Below are positions 37,020-45,783 of a stretch of 64,000 nt of DNA, in pieces (within the stretch, counting starts at the first letter, position 1; every line of letters starts with the position of its first letter). Both the position numbers and the translations under genes were made by a program. Source of the stretch: Acidimicrobiaceae bacterium. GTDB lineage: Bacteria > Actinomycetota > Acidimicrobiia > Acidimicrobiales > RAAP-2. The notes under the pieces were generated by a model, which was not told the DNA's origin, ran no database searches, and was given only the letters and a program-made list of their open reading frames with translations. The stretch is from NCBI GenBank assembly GCA_003155915.1, contig PMFA01000021.1, positions 1 through 64,000 of the forward strand, in the 5' to 3' direction.

Positions 37020-37862
37020 TTATCCGGCGTTCACGACTTGGCGGACCGGTCCGGTGTGTCCGTGAAGGAGTCGTAGGGCGTTGGCCTTGGCGGCGGTCTT
37101 CGCGAGTGGTAGGGCGATCTTGAGAACTGCGGCCGCACAGTTCGTCGCTGACCAGTCGGGGCGCTGTGAGTACAACAGCACTTCGAGGATTCCCGTGCCG
37201 CGAGCCCGTGTGCTGCCTTCGATGGCTCCACAGAGTCCCTGGGCCGTGCGGAACGTCACCGCACCGTGCGCGCTGGCGGTGCCCACCTTGACCCATGGCT
37301 CTGACACGACTTCCTGGGGAACTCGGTAGCCGGTTCGATCTGGGAAGCCGCACCCGGCCGGTACGTAGGACACGGCCTGGGAGAAGTTGGCGTCACCAAG
37401 GAATACGGCCGCCTCGCCGTTCGAACGGTACTTACCGGCGGTGGTCTTGGTACAGGCACCGGAGGTGTTGCCATCGGCGAATCCGACCCACCCGAGCACG
37501 TTATTGACTGCCTTTTCGCCCTTGGGGGTGCCCTTCATCGTCACGTAGCCCCAGCCGAGGGTCTGGTGCGTGAAGCCCGAGAGTTGTGCGGAAGCCCAGA
37601 TCTTGGACGTGACGGCGCCAATGCCCTGGAGGGTGGCGGCGTTGGCGGGAGCCGGTCGCACCGTGATGATGCCACCGTCGAACACGATCTCACTGGTGAA
37701 TCGACCGGCGGCGCCGACCGTGGCGAGGGCCGGGTTGGTGACCGTACTCGCCGAGGAAGGCATGACTCCGACCAACTGGACACCGAGGACCGCGACGAGC
37801 ATTAATCCGATTGCTCCGAGTCGCACTCGACTTTGAACCACATTCCCCAGGGCATTTTTCAC
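37020..37862 (-). CDS. Hypothetical secreted protein
   Basis: This is a 280-residue protein with a signal peptide (basic MKNALGNVVQSRVR, hydrophobic run, ending SSAS). The mature part has no motif I recognise: four Cys, an Arg/Gly/Ala composition and a stretch SGFTHQTLGWGYVTMKGTPKGEK. The GTG start is preceded by GGAGG. The last 60 residues form an Ala-rich helix and then LLHGHTGPVRQVV. It is convergent with the esterase gene and is followed upstream by a short gap to valS. Confidence 0.7.
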   Translation of the reverse strand: MKNALGNVVQSRVRLGAIGLMLVAVLGVQLVGVMPSSASTVTNPALATVGAAGRFTSEIVFDGGIITVRPAPANAATLQGIGAVTSKIWASAQLSGFTHQTLGWGYVTMKGTPKGEKAVNNVLGWVGFADGNTSGACTKTTAGKYRSNGEAAVFLGDANFSQAVSYVPAGCGFPDRTGYRVPQEVVSEPWVKVGTASAHGAVTFRTAQGLCGAIEGSTRARGTGILEVLLYSQRPDWSATNCAAAVLKIALPLAKTAAKANALRLLHGHTGPVRQVVNAG

Positions 37863-37979
37863 AATTTCGCCTCCTGCGTTGAACTTATAGGTGCGCTGAC
37901 CGGGTCAATCACAACTATTGACAACAAAAGTGTCAGGACATGACACTGTTGAATTGCTGGGTTTTGACCGTCACGCGCG

Positions 37980-40553
37980 TTACGCGTCAGCGAGAATTAC
38001 TTCTACTAAAAGTTCAGTTTCTTCGCGCGCCATCAACGTCGCGACGCCGCCGGCCGCTTTGAGGTCCTCTTCGCACTTGGCGACGGCCGCGAGAAATTCA
38101 GCCGGCGCACGCACCACGACCGACTCGACTTCCGCACGCTGGGAGACCTTGGCCGAACTCTTCGCGCGACGGATCGCCTCGAGCACTTCGCACACCGGTC
38201 CGTAGGTCGAACCGGCCCCGATGACTTCGAGCATCGGCAGCTCCTTCAGCGTCGGCCACGACGACGCGTGGACCGAATGGACGTGCCACCAGTGCCAGAC
38301 CTCGTCGGTGACGAAGGGCATGATTGGAGCGAACAGTCGCTGTAAGACCGACAGCGTGATCGCGAGCGTGGCGCGCGCCGAGCGCGTCGCGGCGTCGTCC
38401 TTTTCGCCGTACGCTCTGATCTTCACCAATTCGACGTAGTCGTCACAGAACGACCAGAAGAAGCTCTCGGTGCGCTCGAGGGCACGGGCGTAGTCGTAGT
38501 TCTCGAAGTCATCAGTCGTCGCGGTGATCAACTTCGTCAACAGGGCGAGGAGGTCGAGGTCGATCGGTTCGGTGACTTCCGCGGGGCCGGGAATCTCGTC
38601 GTCGAGTCGTCCGAGCACGAACTTCGACGCGTTGAGGATCTTGATGCCCAGTCGCCGTCCGATCTTCAGTTGTCCCTCGTCAAAGGCGGTATCCGAGCCG
38701 GGGCGACCACCCGCGGCCCAGTAGCGCAGTGCGTCGGCGCCGTACTTCTCGACGAGCGGCATCGGCGTCACGGTGTTACCGATGGACTTGCTCATCTTCT
38801 TTCGGTCGGGATCGAGGATGAAGCCAGAGATCAGGGTGTCGCTGAAGGGCAGTGAGTTGAACTGGAAGTGACTGCGCACGATCGTGGCGAAGAGCCACGT
38901 GCGAATGATGTCGTGGGCCTGGGGGCGCAGGTCCATCGGGAAGACCCGTTGGAAGAGGTCCGTGCCCCAGCGTCCGGCGATCTGCGGGGACAGCGAACTG
39001 GTCGCCCACGTATCCATCACGTCGGGGTCGCCCACGAACCCACCGGGTTCACCTCGTTGATCCTCACGGTATCCCGAGGGGACGTCGCTCGAGGGATCGA
39101 CTGGCAATTTCTCGTCGTCTGCCGTGATCAGGTGGTCGAAGTTGATCTCGCCGTTGTCGTCCACGGGGTACCACGCGGGGAAGGGCACGCCGAAGAACCG
39201 TTGTCGCGAGATGTTCCAGTCGACGTTGAGTCCTTCGACCCACGAGCGGTAGCGGTGACGCATGTAGTCGGGGTGCCAGTGCAGTTCCTCGCCGCGGGCC
39301 AAGAGTTCGTCGCGGCGTTCGAGCGTGCGCACGAACCACTGGCGCGACGTCACGATCTCGAGCGGGCGCTCACCCTTCTCGTAGAACTTTACGGGGTGCG
39401 TGATCTCTCGGACCTCGCCGATCAGTGCCCCGGTCGAGCGCAGAGCGTCGACGATCGTCGCGCGGGCTTGGTTGACGGTCTTTCCCAGCACGTCGCGGTC
39501 GTAGAACTCTTGGGCCAGTTCGGCGTCGCGCACGGGCAAGCTCTCGTCGGCGAAGTCGGCCGCAAGGAATCGGCCGTCGCGTCCGATCAGTGCGCGGGTC
39601 GGGAGGTTCAATTCGCGCCACCACACCACGTCGGTCGTATCGCCGAACGTGCAGATCATCGCGATGCCGGTGCCTTTTTCCGGGTCGGCCAGTTCGTGGG
39701 CGAGGATCGGCACCTCGACGCCGAAGAGCGGCGTGACCACGAGCGATCCGAGCAGCGGCTGGTAGCGCTCGTCGTCCGGGTGCGCGACGAGCGCGACGCA
39801 ACTGGCGAGCATCTCCGGACGCGTCGTGTCGACGTCCACGGTGCCGGCGTTGTCGGCGCGGTCAAAGGCGATGCGGTGATACGCACCGGGGCGCTCGCGG
39901 TCTTCGAGTTCGGCTTGGGAGACGGCCGTTCGAAAATCGATGTCCCACAGCGTCGGCGCTTCGGCGGAGTAGACCTCTTCACGCGTCAACATCTGGAGGA
40001 ACGAGCGCTGGCTCACGGCCTGGGCCTCTTTGGAGATCGTCGAGTACTCGTAGCTCCAGTCCACGCTCACGCCGATAGAGCGCCACAGGTTCTTGAAGGC
40101 CTGTTCGTCGATGGCGGTGAGTTCGACGCACAGTTCGACAAAGTTCTTTCGCGAGATGGAGACCTTGTCCTTGCTGGGCTTCTCAGGGGGCCGGTACTTC
40201 GGGTCGTAGGGGAGTGAGGGGTCACAGCGCACGCCGTAGTAATTCTCGACGCGGCGCTCGGTCGGCAGACCGTTGTCGTCCCAGCCCATGGGGTAAAAGA
40301 CGTCCTTGCCGCGCATTCGCCAAAAGCGCGCGACGACGTCGGAGTGGGTGTAGCTGAAGACGTGTCCGATGTGCAGCGTCCCCGACACGGTGGGCGGCGG
40401 CGTGTCGATCGAGAAGACGTTCGCTCGAGTCGCTTCGGGATTGAAGCGGTAGATGTGCTCCTTCTCCCAACGCGTGATCCAGCGCTCTTCGAGCCCGTCG
40501 ACGCTGGGCTGGTCGGGCACTTGAAGGTGCGTGGGGGTGAGATCGTCTTCCAT
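37980..40553 (-). CDS. valS: Valine-tRNA ligase
   Basis: This is an 857-residue class I synthetase. The HIGH motif lies in VSGTLHIGHVFSYTHSD, followed by the actinobacterial form of the first domain (YPMGWDDNGLPTERRVEN). The KMSKS loop KKMSKSIGNTV is near residue 586. The editing domain (about 220-400) and the anticodon-binding helices are present. The end is about 25 residues after the anticodon domain, so the long C-terminal coiled coil of other ValRS is shortened. It is divergent from cysS by 20 bases; the two probably share a promoter region. Confidence 0.96.
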   Translation of the reverse strand: MEDDLTPTHLQVPDQPSVDGLEERWITRWEKEHIYRFNPEATRANVFSIDTPPPTVSGTLHIGHVFSYTHSDVVARFWRMRGKDVFYPMGWDDNGLPTERRVENYYGVRCDPSLPYDPKYRPPEKPSKDKVSISRKNFVELCVELTAIDEQAFKNLWRSIGVSVDWSYEYSTISKEAQAVSQRSFLQMLTREEVYSAEAPTLWDIDFRTAVSQAELEDRERPGAYHRIAFDRADNAGTVDVDTTRPEMLASCVALVAHPDDERYQPLLGSLVVTPLFGVEVPILAHELADPEKGTGIAMICTFGDTTDVVWWRELNLPTRALIGRDGRFLAADFADESLPVRDAELAQEFYDRDVLGKTVNQARATIVDALRSTGALIGEVREITHPVKFYEKGERPLEIVTSRQWFVRTLERRDELLARGEELHWHPDYMRHRYRSWVEGLNVDWNISRQRFFGVPFPAWYPVDDNGEINFDHLITADDEKLPVDPSSDVPSGYREDQRGEPGGFVGDPDVMDTWATSSLSPQIAGRWGTDLFQRVFPMDLRPQAHDIIRTWLFATIVRSHFQFNSLPFSDTLISGFILDPDRKKMSKSIGNTVTPMPLVEKYGADALRYWAAGGRPGSDTAFDEGQLKIGRRLGIKILNASKFVLGRLDDEIPGPAEVTEPIDLDLLALLTKLITATTDDFENYDYARALERTESFFWSFCDDYVELVKIRAYGEKDDAATRSARATLAITLSVLQRLFAPIMPFVTDEVWHWWHVHSVHASSWPTLKELPMLEVIGAGSTYGPVCEVLEAIRRAKSSAKVSQRAEVESVVVRAPAEFLAAVAKCEEDLKAAGGVATLMAREETELLVEVILADA

Positions 40554-40573
40554 GGTTGGCGTAGTTTAGAACA

Positions 40574-41965
40574 GTGCTTCGGCTCTACGACTCGGTGGAC
40601 GGCGAGGTCCGCGACTTCAACCTGCGTGACCCCGGTCACGTCTCGATGTACGTGTGCGGCCCGACCGTCGACAACCTGCCGCACCTCGGCCACGGCCGGT
40701 TCACCCTCGTCTGGGACATCGCACGACGCTGGTTCACGTTTCGGGGTTTGGACGTCAACTACGTGTCCAACATCACCGACATCGAAGACAAGATCATCGC
40801 GCGATCGTTACAAGAGGGCCGTTCGACCGCGGAAGTCGTCGCCACGTACGAGGGCCTGTGGTGGGAGGCGATGGACCAACTCGGCGTCGCGCGACCGGAC
40901 GAGGCGCCGCACGCCACGGACTGGGTCCCCCAGATGATCGAGCTGATCAGCGGTTTTCTCGAGAACGACATCGCCTACGTCATCAGTGATGGCGTCTATC
41001 TCGACGTCTCGCGCGTCCCCGACTACGGACTCTTGGCCGGCCAGCCACTCGACAGCCTTCGCGCCGGTGACCGCGTCGAAGCCGTCGGCGAAAAGCGTTC
41101 GCCACTCGATTTCGCGCTGTGGAAGAACGCCAAACCGGGGGAGCCGAGTTGGCCCGCGCCCTTCGGCGAAGGCCGACCCGGCTGGCACACCGAATGCGTC
41201 GTGATGTCCCTCGGACTCTTGGGCGACGACTTCGATCTCCACTGCGGCGGCCTGGACCTGAAGTTCCCGCATCACGAGAACGAACGGGCCCAGGCCGTGG
41301 CGGCGGGACGCGTCTTTTCGCGACATTGGAGCCATAACGGCTTGGTCATGGTGGGCGGGGAGAAGATGAGCAAGTCACTCGGGAACTTCACGTCGCTCAC
41401 GCACCTCGCCGAGACGTCGGATCCGAGGGCGTACCGGCTGCTCGTCCTCAGGTCTCACTACCGCTCGCCACTCGAAGTGACGACCGACACGATTGCCGAT
41501 GCCGAACGCGCCCTGGCTCGCTTGGACGCCTTCGCGCGACGATTCGAACTACCCGCCCTCGCCGGCGACACGCTCGAAGTGGCCTCACAGCACCGATTCG
41601 AGGGCGACGGCGAAGCACTTTATCTGGAAGTCGGTGCAGTACTCGATGATGATTTGAAGACCCCGCTCGCGGTCGCCTTGCTCTTTGACGCGCTCGCGAG
41701 CGCGAATTCGGCCGCCGATGGTGGGGATGGGTCGAGGGCCCAAGACCTCGCTGACGCGATCAACGCGCTCTTCGGAGCGTTGGGCCTGTCGCTGCACTCG
41801 AGGGGAGATGACGTCGATCCGATCAGTGCTGACCTGGTGACGAGGCGTGACGAGGCCCGGGTCGCGAAGGACTGGGCCGAGGCCGATCGACTTCGTAACG
41901 AATTGGTCACATTGGGCTGGGTGGTCGAGGACGCTTCGACGGGGACGCTCATTCGACGTCCCTAG
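40574..41965 (+). CDS. cysS: Cysteine-tRNA ligase
   Basis: This is a 463-residue class I synthetase. It has YVCGPTVDNLPHLGHGR (the HIGH region and the first zinc Cys), GWHTECVVMS, the zinc-binding CGGLDLKFPHHENERAQA and KMSKSLGN near residue 264. Its C-terminal helical domain ends in RDEARVAKDWAEADRLRNELVTLGW. The start is a GTG. The full synthetase length and C-terminal domain argue against MshC. Downstream is cspA. Confidence 0.95.
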   Translation: MLRLYDSVDGEVRDFNLRDPGHVSMYVCGPTVDNLPHLGHGRFTLVWDIARRWFTFRGLDVNYVSNITDIEDKIIARSLQEGRSTAEVVATYEGLWWEAMDQLGVARPDEAPHATDWVPQMIELISGFLENDIAYVISDGVYLDVSRVPDYGLLAGQPLDSLRAGDRVEAVGEKRSPLDFALWKNAKPGEPSWPAPFGEGRPGWHTECVVMSLGLLGDDFDLHCGGLDLKFPHHENERAQAVAAGRVFSRHWSHNGLVMVGGEKMSKSLGNFTSLTHLAETSDPRAYRLLVLRSHYRSPLEVTTDTIADAERALARLDAFARRFELPALAGDTLEVASQHRFEGDGEALYLEVGAVLDDDLKTPLAVALLFDALASANSAADGGDGSRAQDLADAINALFGALGLSLHSRGDDVDPISADLVTRRDEARVAKDWAEADRLRNELVTLGWVVEDASTGTLIRRP

Positions 41966-41971
41966 AAATAT

Positions 41972-42000
41972 TTGGAGGGCCAACGGTTCTCCAGTAGGCT
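41972..42000 (+). promoter_or_regulatory. Candidate promoter of the cold-shock gene
   Basis: TTGGAG (41972-41977) and TAGGCT (41995-42000) are separated by exactly 17 bases, so they fit a sigma70-type -35/-10 pair. Transcription from here would make a leader of about 70 bases before cspA. Confidence 0.4.
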
Positions 42001-42022
42001 TGGGAGTTGAGGTTGCCGTTGT

Positions 42023-42054
42023 GGTTCCCTCCGGAACCGGTGCAAATCGGTTCC
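42023..42054 (+). promoter_or_regulatory. Two mutually exclusive hairpins in the cspA leader
   Basis: GGTTCC (42023-42028) can pair with GGAACC (42033-42038) across CTCC. The same GGAACCG (42033-42039) can instead pair with CGGTTCC (42048-42054). Only one can form at a time. The Shine-Dalgarno sequence AAGGAGG lies at 42064-42070. Confidence 0.5.
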
Positions 42055-42076
42055 AAAAGAAACAAGGAGGCCCACA

Positions 42077-42277
42077 GTGGCTGTAGGAACCGTCAAGTGG
42101 TTCAACGACGAAAAGGGTTGGGGATTCATCGCTGTCGATGGCCAGCCCGACGTCTTTGTGCACTACTCGGAGATTCAAGGAGAAGGTCGTAAGACGCTCG
42201 TCGAAGGTCAGACCGTTGAGTTTGACATCGAGCCGGGCGATCGAGGACCACTCGCCAAGCGCGTCGTCTTGAACTAA
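42077..42277 (+). CDS. cspA: Cold-shock protein of the CspA family
   Basis: This 66-residue cold-shock domain binds single-stranded RNA and DNA. RNP1-like KGWGFIAV (residues 13-20) and RNP2-like VFVHYSEI (26-33) carry the aromatic binding residues. The GTG start has AAGGAGG six bases upstream. The leader may adopt alternative hairpins (42023-42054), and a strong terminator follows 19 bases after the stop. It acts as an RNA chaperone. Confidence 0.95.
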   Translation: MAVGTVKWFNDEKGWGFIAVDGQPDVFVHYSEIQGEGRKTLVEGQTVEFDIEPGDRGPLAKRVVLN

Positions 42278-42296
42278 CCAAATCATCTAGTAGTGG

Positions 42297-42330
42297 ACAA
42301 CCGCCGCCTTCGGGCGGCGGTTGTTCTTTT
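42297..42330 (+). terminator. Intrinsic terminator of cspA
   Basis: ACAACCGCCGCC (42297-42308) pairs perfectly with GGCGGCGGTTGT (42313-42324) around a TTCG tetraloop, followed by TCTTTT. Confidence 0.95.
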
Positions 42331-42358
42331 GTACCGGTAACTCACGTAATGTACGAGT

Positions 42359-42374
42359 GTTACTCGCGGGTAAC
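42359..42374 (+). promoter_or_regulatory. Palindromic site upstream of the acyl-CoA dehydrogenase gene
   Basis: GTTACTCGCGGGTAAC is a 16-base palindrome with one mismatch, ending 25 bases before the ATG at 42400. TetR-family regulators of fatty-acid genes use sites of this kind, so it is a candidate operator. Confidence 0.4.
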
Positions 42375-42399
42375 CAGGTGACGATCTCGAAGGAAATTC

Positions 42400-43614
<1,215 letters not shown>

Positions 43615-43759
43615 TCCAAGCCGCAAGTTAACAGGCTTTTGGGTTTGACTGCCTACGGCACTGACAAGGTTGGTTGCCTGTACCGGGATGCTCCCTCCTC
43701 GTAGTTGGGTCTCTTCAATTTGGAAGCAAACCTTGACCAGGGAAGCTGTGCGACACACA
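43615..43759. other. Spacer between acd and the first orphan 3' copy
   Basis: No gene is supported here. ACAGGC (43631-43636) and GCCTGT (43676-43681) form a weak inverted repeat without a T run. Read in the frame of the following copy, the last bases give TREAVRHTN, which does not continue the dehydrogenase sequence. Confidence 0.5.
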
Positions 43760-43843
43760 AATATTTACACCATTTTTGAAGGAACTTCGGAAATACAGCG
43801 CCTGATCATTGCAAGGGCCATTTCGGGCGTGCACATCAGATAG
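43760..43843 (+). repeat. acd 3' end, orphan copy 1
   Basis: This encodes the same 25 C-terminal residues and stop as the dehydrogenase gene, with 15 synonymous codon differences and no amino-acid change. About 20 bases after the stop (TGAGAAG and neighbours) also resemble those after copy 2. No start, upstream domain or ribosome-binding site accompanies it. Confidence 0.9.
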
Positions 43844-43971
43844 TCCTGAGAAGCGACTCGGGTACTTTCCGTTTGCCGCGGACACGATCAATGACCGCCG
43901 GTTGCGACCGACGCGCAAAACGAATAATGGGCATCCGCGAACAAGTCGGCCGGCCGTAACGGCCTCGTTCT

Positions 43972-44157
43972 TCAGGAGCGTGAATCTTCGAACTTTCGAC
44001 TAATAATCGGACCGACAGAAAATCGACCGGCCACAACGCATGCAATGAAGAGGAGCCCCAGCCACGCGTGTCCGTTGAATGTGTATATGGCGGGCGGTAC
44101 GACGCCGAAAGCGAACAACAAGTTACGGCTTAGTAAAAATCCAAAATATTTGCTCAC
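43972..44157 (-). CDS. Small two-helix membrane protein under MarR-type control
   Basis: This 61-residue protein has two hydrophobic helices (LLFAFGVVPPAIYTF and HAWLGLLFIACVVAG) and a short charged end. I know no family for it. The GTG start has AGGAG six bases upstream. The promoter facing it is TTGACA (44221-44226) and TACGGT (44198-44203) with a 17-base spacer, read on the minus strand. Both palindromes described below overlap or follow this promoter, so the gene is probably the main target of the divergent MarR regulator. A role in efflux or in membrane response would be a guess. Confidence 0.65.
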   Translation of the reverse strand: MSKYFGFLLSRNLLFAFGVVPPAIYTFNGHAWLGLLFIACVVAGRFSVGPIISRKFEDSRS

Positions 44158-44170
44158 GTGCGTCTCCTGA

Positions 44171-44195
44171 TAATCGTTGACTTAGTCAACGATTA
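44171..44195. promoter_or_regulatory. MarR-type operator 1
   Basis: TAATCGTTGAC and GTCAACGATTA form a perfect 11-base inverted repeat around TTA. It lies downstream of the minus-strand promoter, between the divergent small membrane gene and the MarR gene. Its core TTGAC-N3-GTCAA is shared with the second site. Confidence 0.85.
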
Positions 44196-44209
44196 ATACC
44201 GTAATGTGT

Positions 44210-44230
44210 TTAGTTGACTTTGTCAACTAA
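44210..44230. promoter_or_regulatory. MarR-type operator 2
   Basis: TTAGTTGAC and GTCAACTAA form a perfect 9-base inverted repeat around TTT. The centre is 37 bases from that of operator 1. It overlaps the -35 region of both divergent promoters, including the TTGACA facing the small membrane gene. Confidence 0.85.
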
Positions 44231-44245
44231 CTGGTATGGTTTGGC

Positions 44246-44704
44246 GTGCCCCCGAATAAGCGCGACGTGAAGTTGATGGTTGCAGCTCTGTTCACGATGA
44301 ACGCCGGTCTCGAACGAGCGAGACGTCAGCGGAAGGGAGCCGCCACATTAAATCTGTTGCAAACCATCGCTAATCATGACGGAGCGCGGCCCTCCGACAT
44401 TGCCGGTCTTCAGGGAGTTCATCCCTCACTCGTCACCAGACAAATTCGAGAACTTGAAATTGCTGGTTATGTAGAGGTCAAGGCTGACCCAACGGATGGA
44501 CGATCGAATTTGGTCACGTTGACGGACAACGGAACTGTCGAACATCGTCGGTTGGAGAGTTTTGGCCTGAAGCGATTTTCGCTTTTTGTCCGCGATTGGG
44601 AGTCGGAGGATGTTCGGCGCCTGACAGAACTCTTGTGGAAACTTCAACAGTCAATGAGTGCTGTCTCGTCTCGTGAACAGCGGAGCCCCGGCGACGTGCC
44701 CTAG
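44246..44704 (+). CDS. MarR-family transcriptional regulator
   Basis: This 152-residue winged-helix regulator has the recognition segment NHDGARPSDIAGLQGVHPSLVTRQIRELEIAGYVEV and the wing ADPTDGRSNLVTLTDNG, the standard MarR pattern. The N- and C-terminal helices would form the dimer. A TATGGT -10 element ends five bases before the GTG, so the mRNA is probably leaderless. Two palindromes upstream are likely its own operators, giving autorepression and repression of the divergent membrane gene. The inducer is unknown. The gene sits in the segment between two acd 3' copies, with base composition visibly more A/T-rich than its neighbours. Confidence 0.88.
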   Translation: MPPNKRDVKLMVAALFTMNAGLERARRQRKGAATLNLLQTIANHDGARPSDIAGLQGVHPSLVTRQIRELEIAGYVEVKADPTDGRSNLVTLTDNGTVEHRRLESFGLKRFSLFVRDWESEDVRRLTELLWKLQQSMSAVSSREQRSPGDVP

Positions 44705-44823
44705 ACGATCAGGAGTGTCATCACGTCAGTGGGTAAAACTGCCGCCACCCGGTGCTCGACAACATGCTGTCCCTCATTTCCCAAAGATGCCCCGAAAACG
44801 TCGCTTTGTAGAGATGAGCACGG

Positions 44824-44835
44824 TACAATGCATTC
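44824..44835 (+). promoter_or_regulatory. -10 element for a leaderless antitoxin mRNA
   Basis: TACAAT (44824-44829) lies six bases before the ATG at 44836, so transcription is expected to begin at or near the start codon. No clear -35 is visible. Confidence 0.45.
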
Positions 44836-45078
44836 ATGTCAACTCCTGTCAGTCAAGCCCGTGTGTCTCAGCGAGGTCAAACCAGTCTTCCGGCAGAACT
44901 AAGGCATCGTTGGGGTATCGAGGACGGTGGCGAGATCGCCTTCGTTGACCTCGGCGACGCAGCATTAGTTCTGCCCGGAGGAATGGCTCGAGCCAAGGCT
45001 GAACTGAAAAGCGTCCTCACCGCGCGCTACAACGCTGGGTTAGCAGCAATCGGCGATCCCGACCTCGCCGATCAGTAG
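44836..45078 (+). CDS. AbrB/SpoVT-type antitoxin-like DNA-binding protein
   Basis: This protein of 80 residues starts with a swapped-hairpin AbrB/MazE domain: VSQRGQTSLPAELRHRWGIEDGGEIAFVDLGDAALVLPGG. Such domains serve as antitoxins of VapBC-type modules, with a C-terminal tail that binds the toxin. The tail here is Ala/Lys-rich. The stop shares one base with the following GTG (TAGTG), giving translational coupling. The position between two acd 3' copies fits a mobile-element stability module. Confidence 0.75.
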   Translation: MSTPVSQARVSQRGQTSLPAELRHRWGIEDGGEIAFVDLGDAALVLPGGMARAKAELKSVLTARYNAGLAAIGDPDLADQ

Positions 45079-45503
45079 TGAACGTCGTCCTCGACGACCG
45101 CCTCTTGATCGAGGAGCTTCTCGTTGGCAGTCGTAGACCGGGGGTGCAACTGCACACCACTGCCTACTGGTACTACCGCGCATGTCGGGCCGCTGTGCTT
45201 GGCGCCGGCGGGCATCTTTCTGGACCATTCCGCGAATTGGAGCCACAAGATCAGGAGCGCGCGATTAGCGCAATGCTTCAATTACCGAATGACATTGGCC
45301 TTCCTGACACACGACAACTCGTACCGCTCATGGTTGAGATTGCCGGGCGCCACCCTAAGTTGAACCTTCTCAACCTTGAGGCGGTGGCTGCGGCCCGCGC
45401 TCTGGCCGCCACGATCTGGTTGTCGCCAGAGGCAGCGAACGGAGTCTTGCCGCCTGTTCTCGATGGCGAACTTCTAGCGTGGGAAATCGTCACTCCGAAG
45501 TGA
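45078..45503 (+). CDS. Putative PIN-like toxin partner
   Basis: This 141-residue protein begins VVLDDRLLIEELLVG, like the first acidic strand of a PIN-type ribonuclease (D-D in place of the usual single Asp). Later it has NLLNLEAVAAARALAATIWLS, with an Ala-rich helix and an acidic residue at a position typical of PIN folds, and the end PVLDGELLAWEIV. Similar proteins occur downstream of AbrB-type genes in actinobacteria. The full acidic active site is not clearly recognised, so activity is uncertain. It is translationally coupled to the antitoxin-like gene. An interaction partner is the best guess; a toxic effect is inference. Confidence 0.55.
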   Translation: MNVVLDDRLLIEELLVGSRRPGVQLHTTAYWYYRACRAAVLGAGGHLSGPFRELEPQDQERAISAMLQLPNDIGLPDTRQLVPLMVEIAGRHPKLNLLNLEAVAAARALAATIWLSPEAANGVLPPVLDGELLAWEIVTPK

Positions 45504-45626
45504 TGCTGACCGCGACTCGCAATGGCGCTCGCGCGAGAGCCGTTAACGGGGACCGGGATCGGGCCAAATCGGTTCTAAAACTGGTCTTCCCATTCATTTG
45601 TGGGTCCATCTCTCTTCGAAAGGTGT

Positions 45627-45649
45627 CGCGACCAGTACGTATGGTCGCG
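45627..45649. repeat. 23-base near-palindrome before acd copy 2
   Basis: CGCGACCA (45627-45634) and TGGTCGCG (45642-45649) are an 8-base inverted repeat around GTACGTA, itself containing the palindrome TACGTA. It ends six bases before the second orphan acd 3' copy. Its shape resembles the crossover core of a site-specific recombinase. Confidence 0.5.
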
Positions 45650-45654
45650 CCTAT

Positions 45655-45738
45655 AGGAACTACACGATCTTCGAGGGAACCTCGGAGATACAGCGCCTGA
45701 TTATTGCTCGCGCCATCTCGGGCGTGCACATCAGGTAG
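45655..45738 (+). repeat. acd 3' end, orphan copy 2
   Basis: This encodes the 25 C-terminal dehydrogenase residues and stop (from TAC at 45661) with 12 synonymous codon differences to the gene and none changing the protein. Bases after the stop resemble those after copy 1. No coding region precedes it. Confidence 0.9.
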
Positions 45739-45783
45739 ATCCGAGAAGTAACTTGGTTGGCTTTCGCGTCCACCAACTACTGC

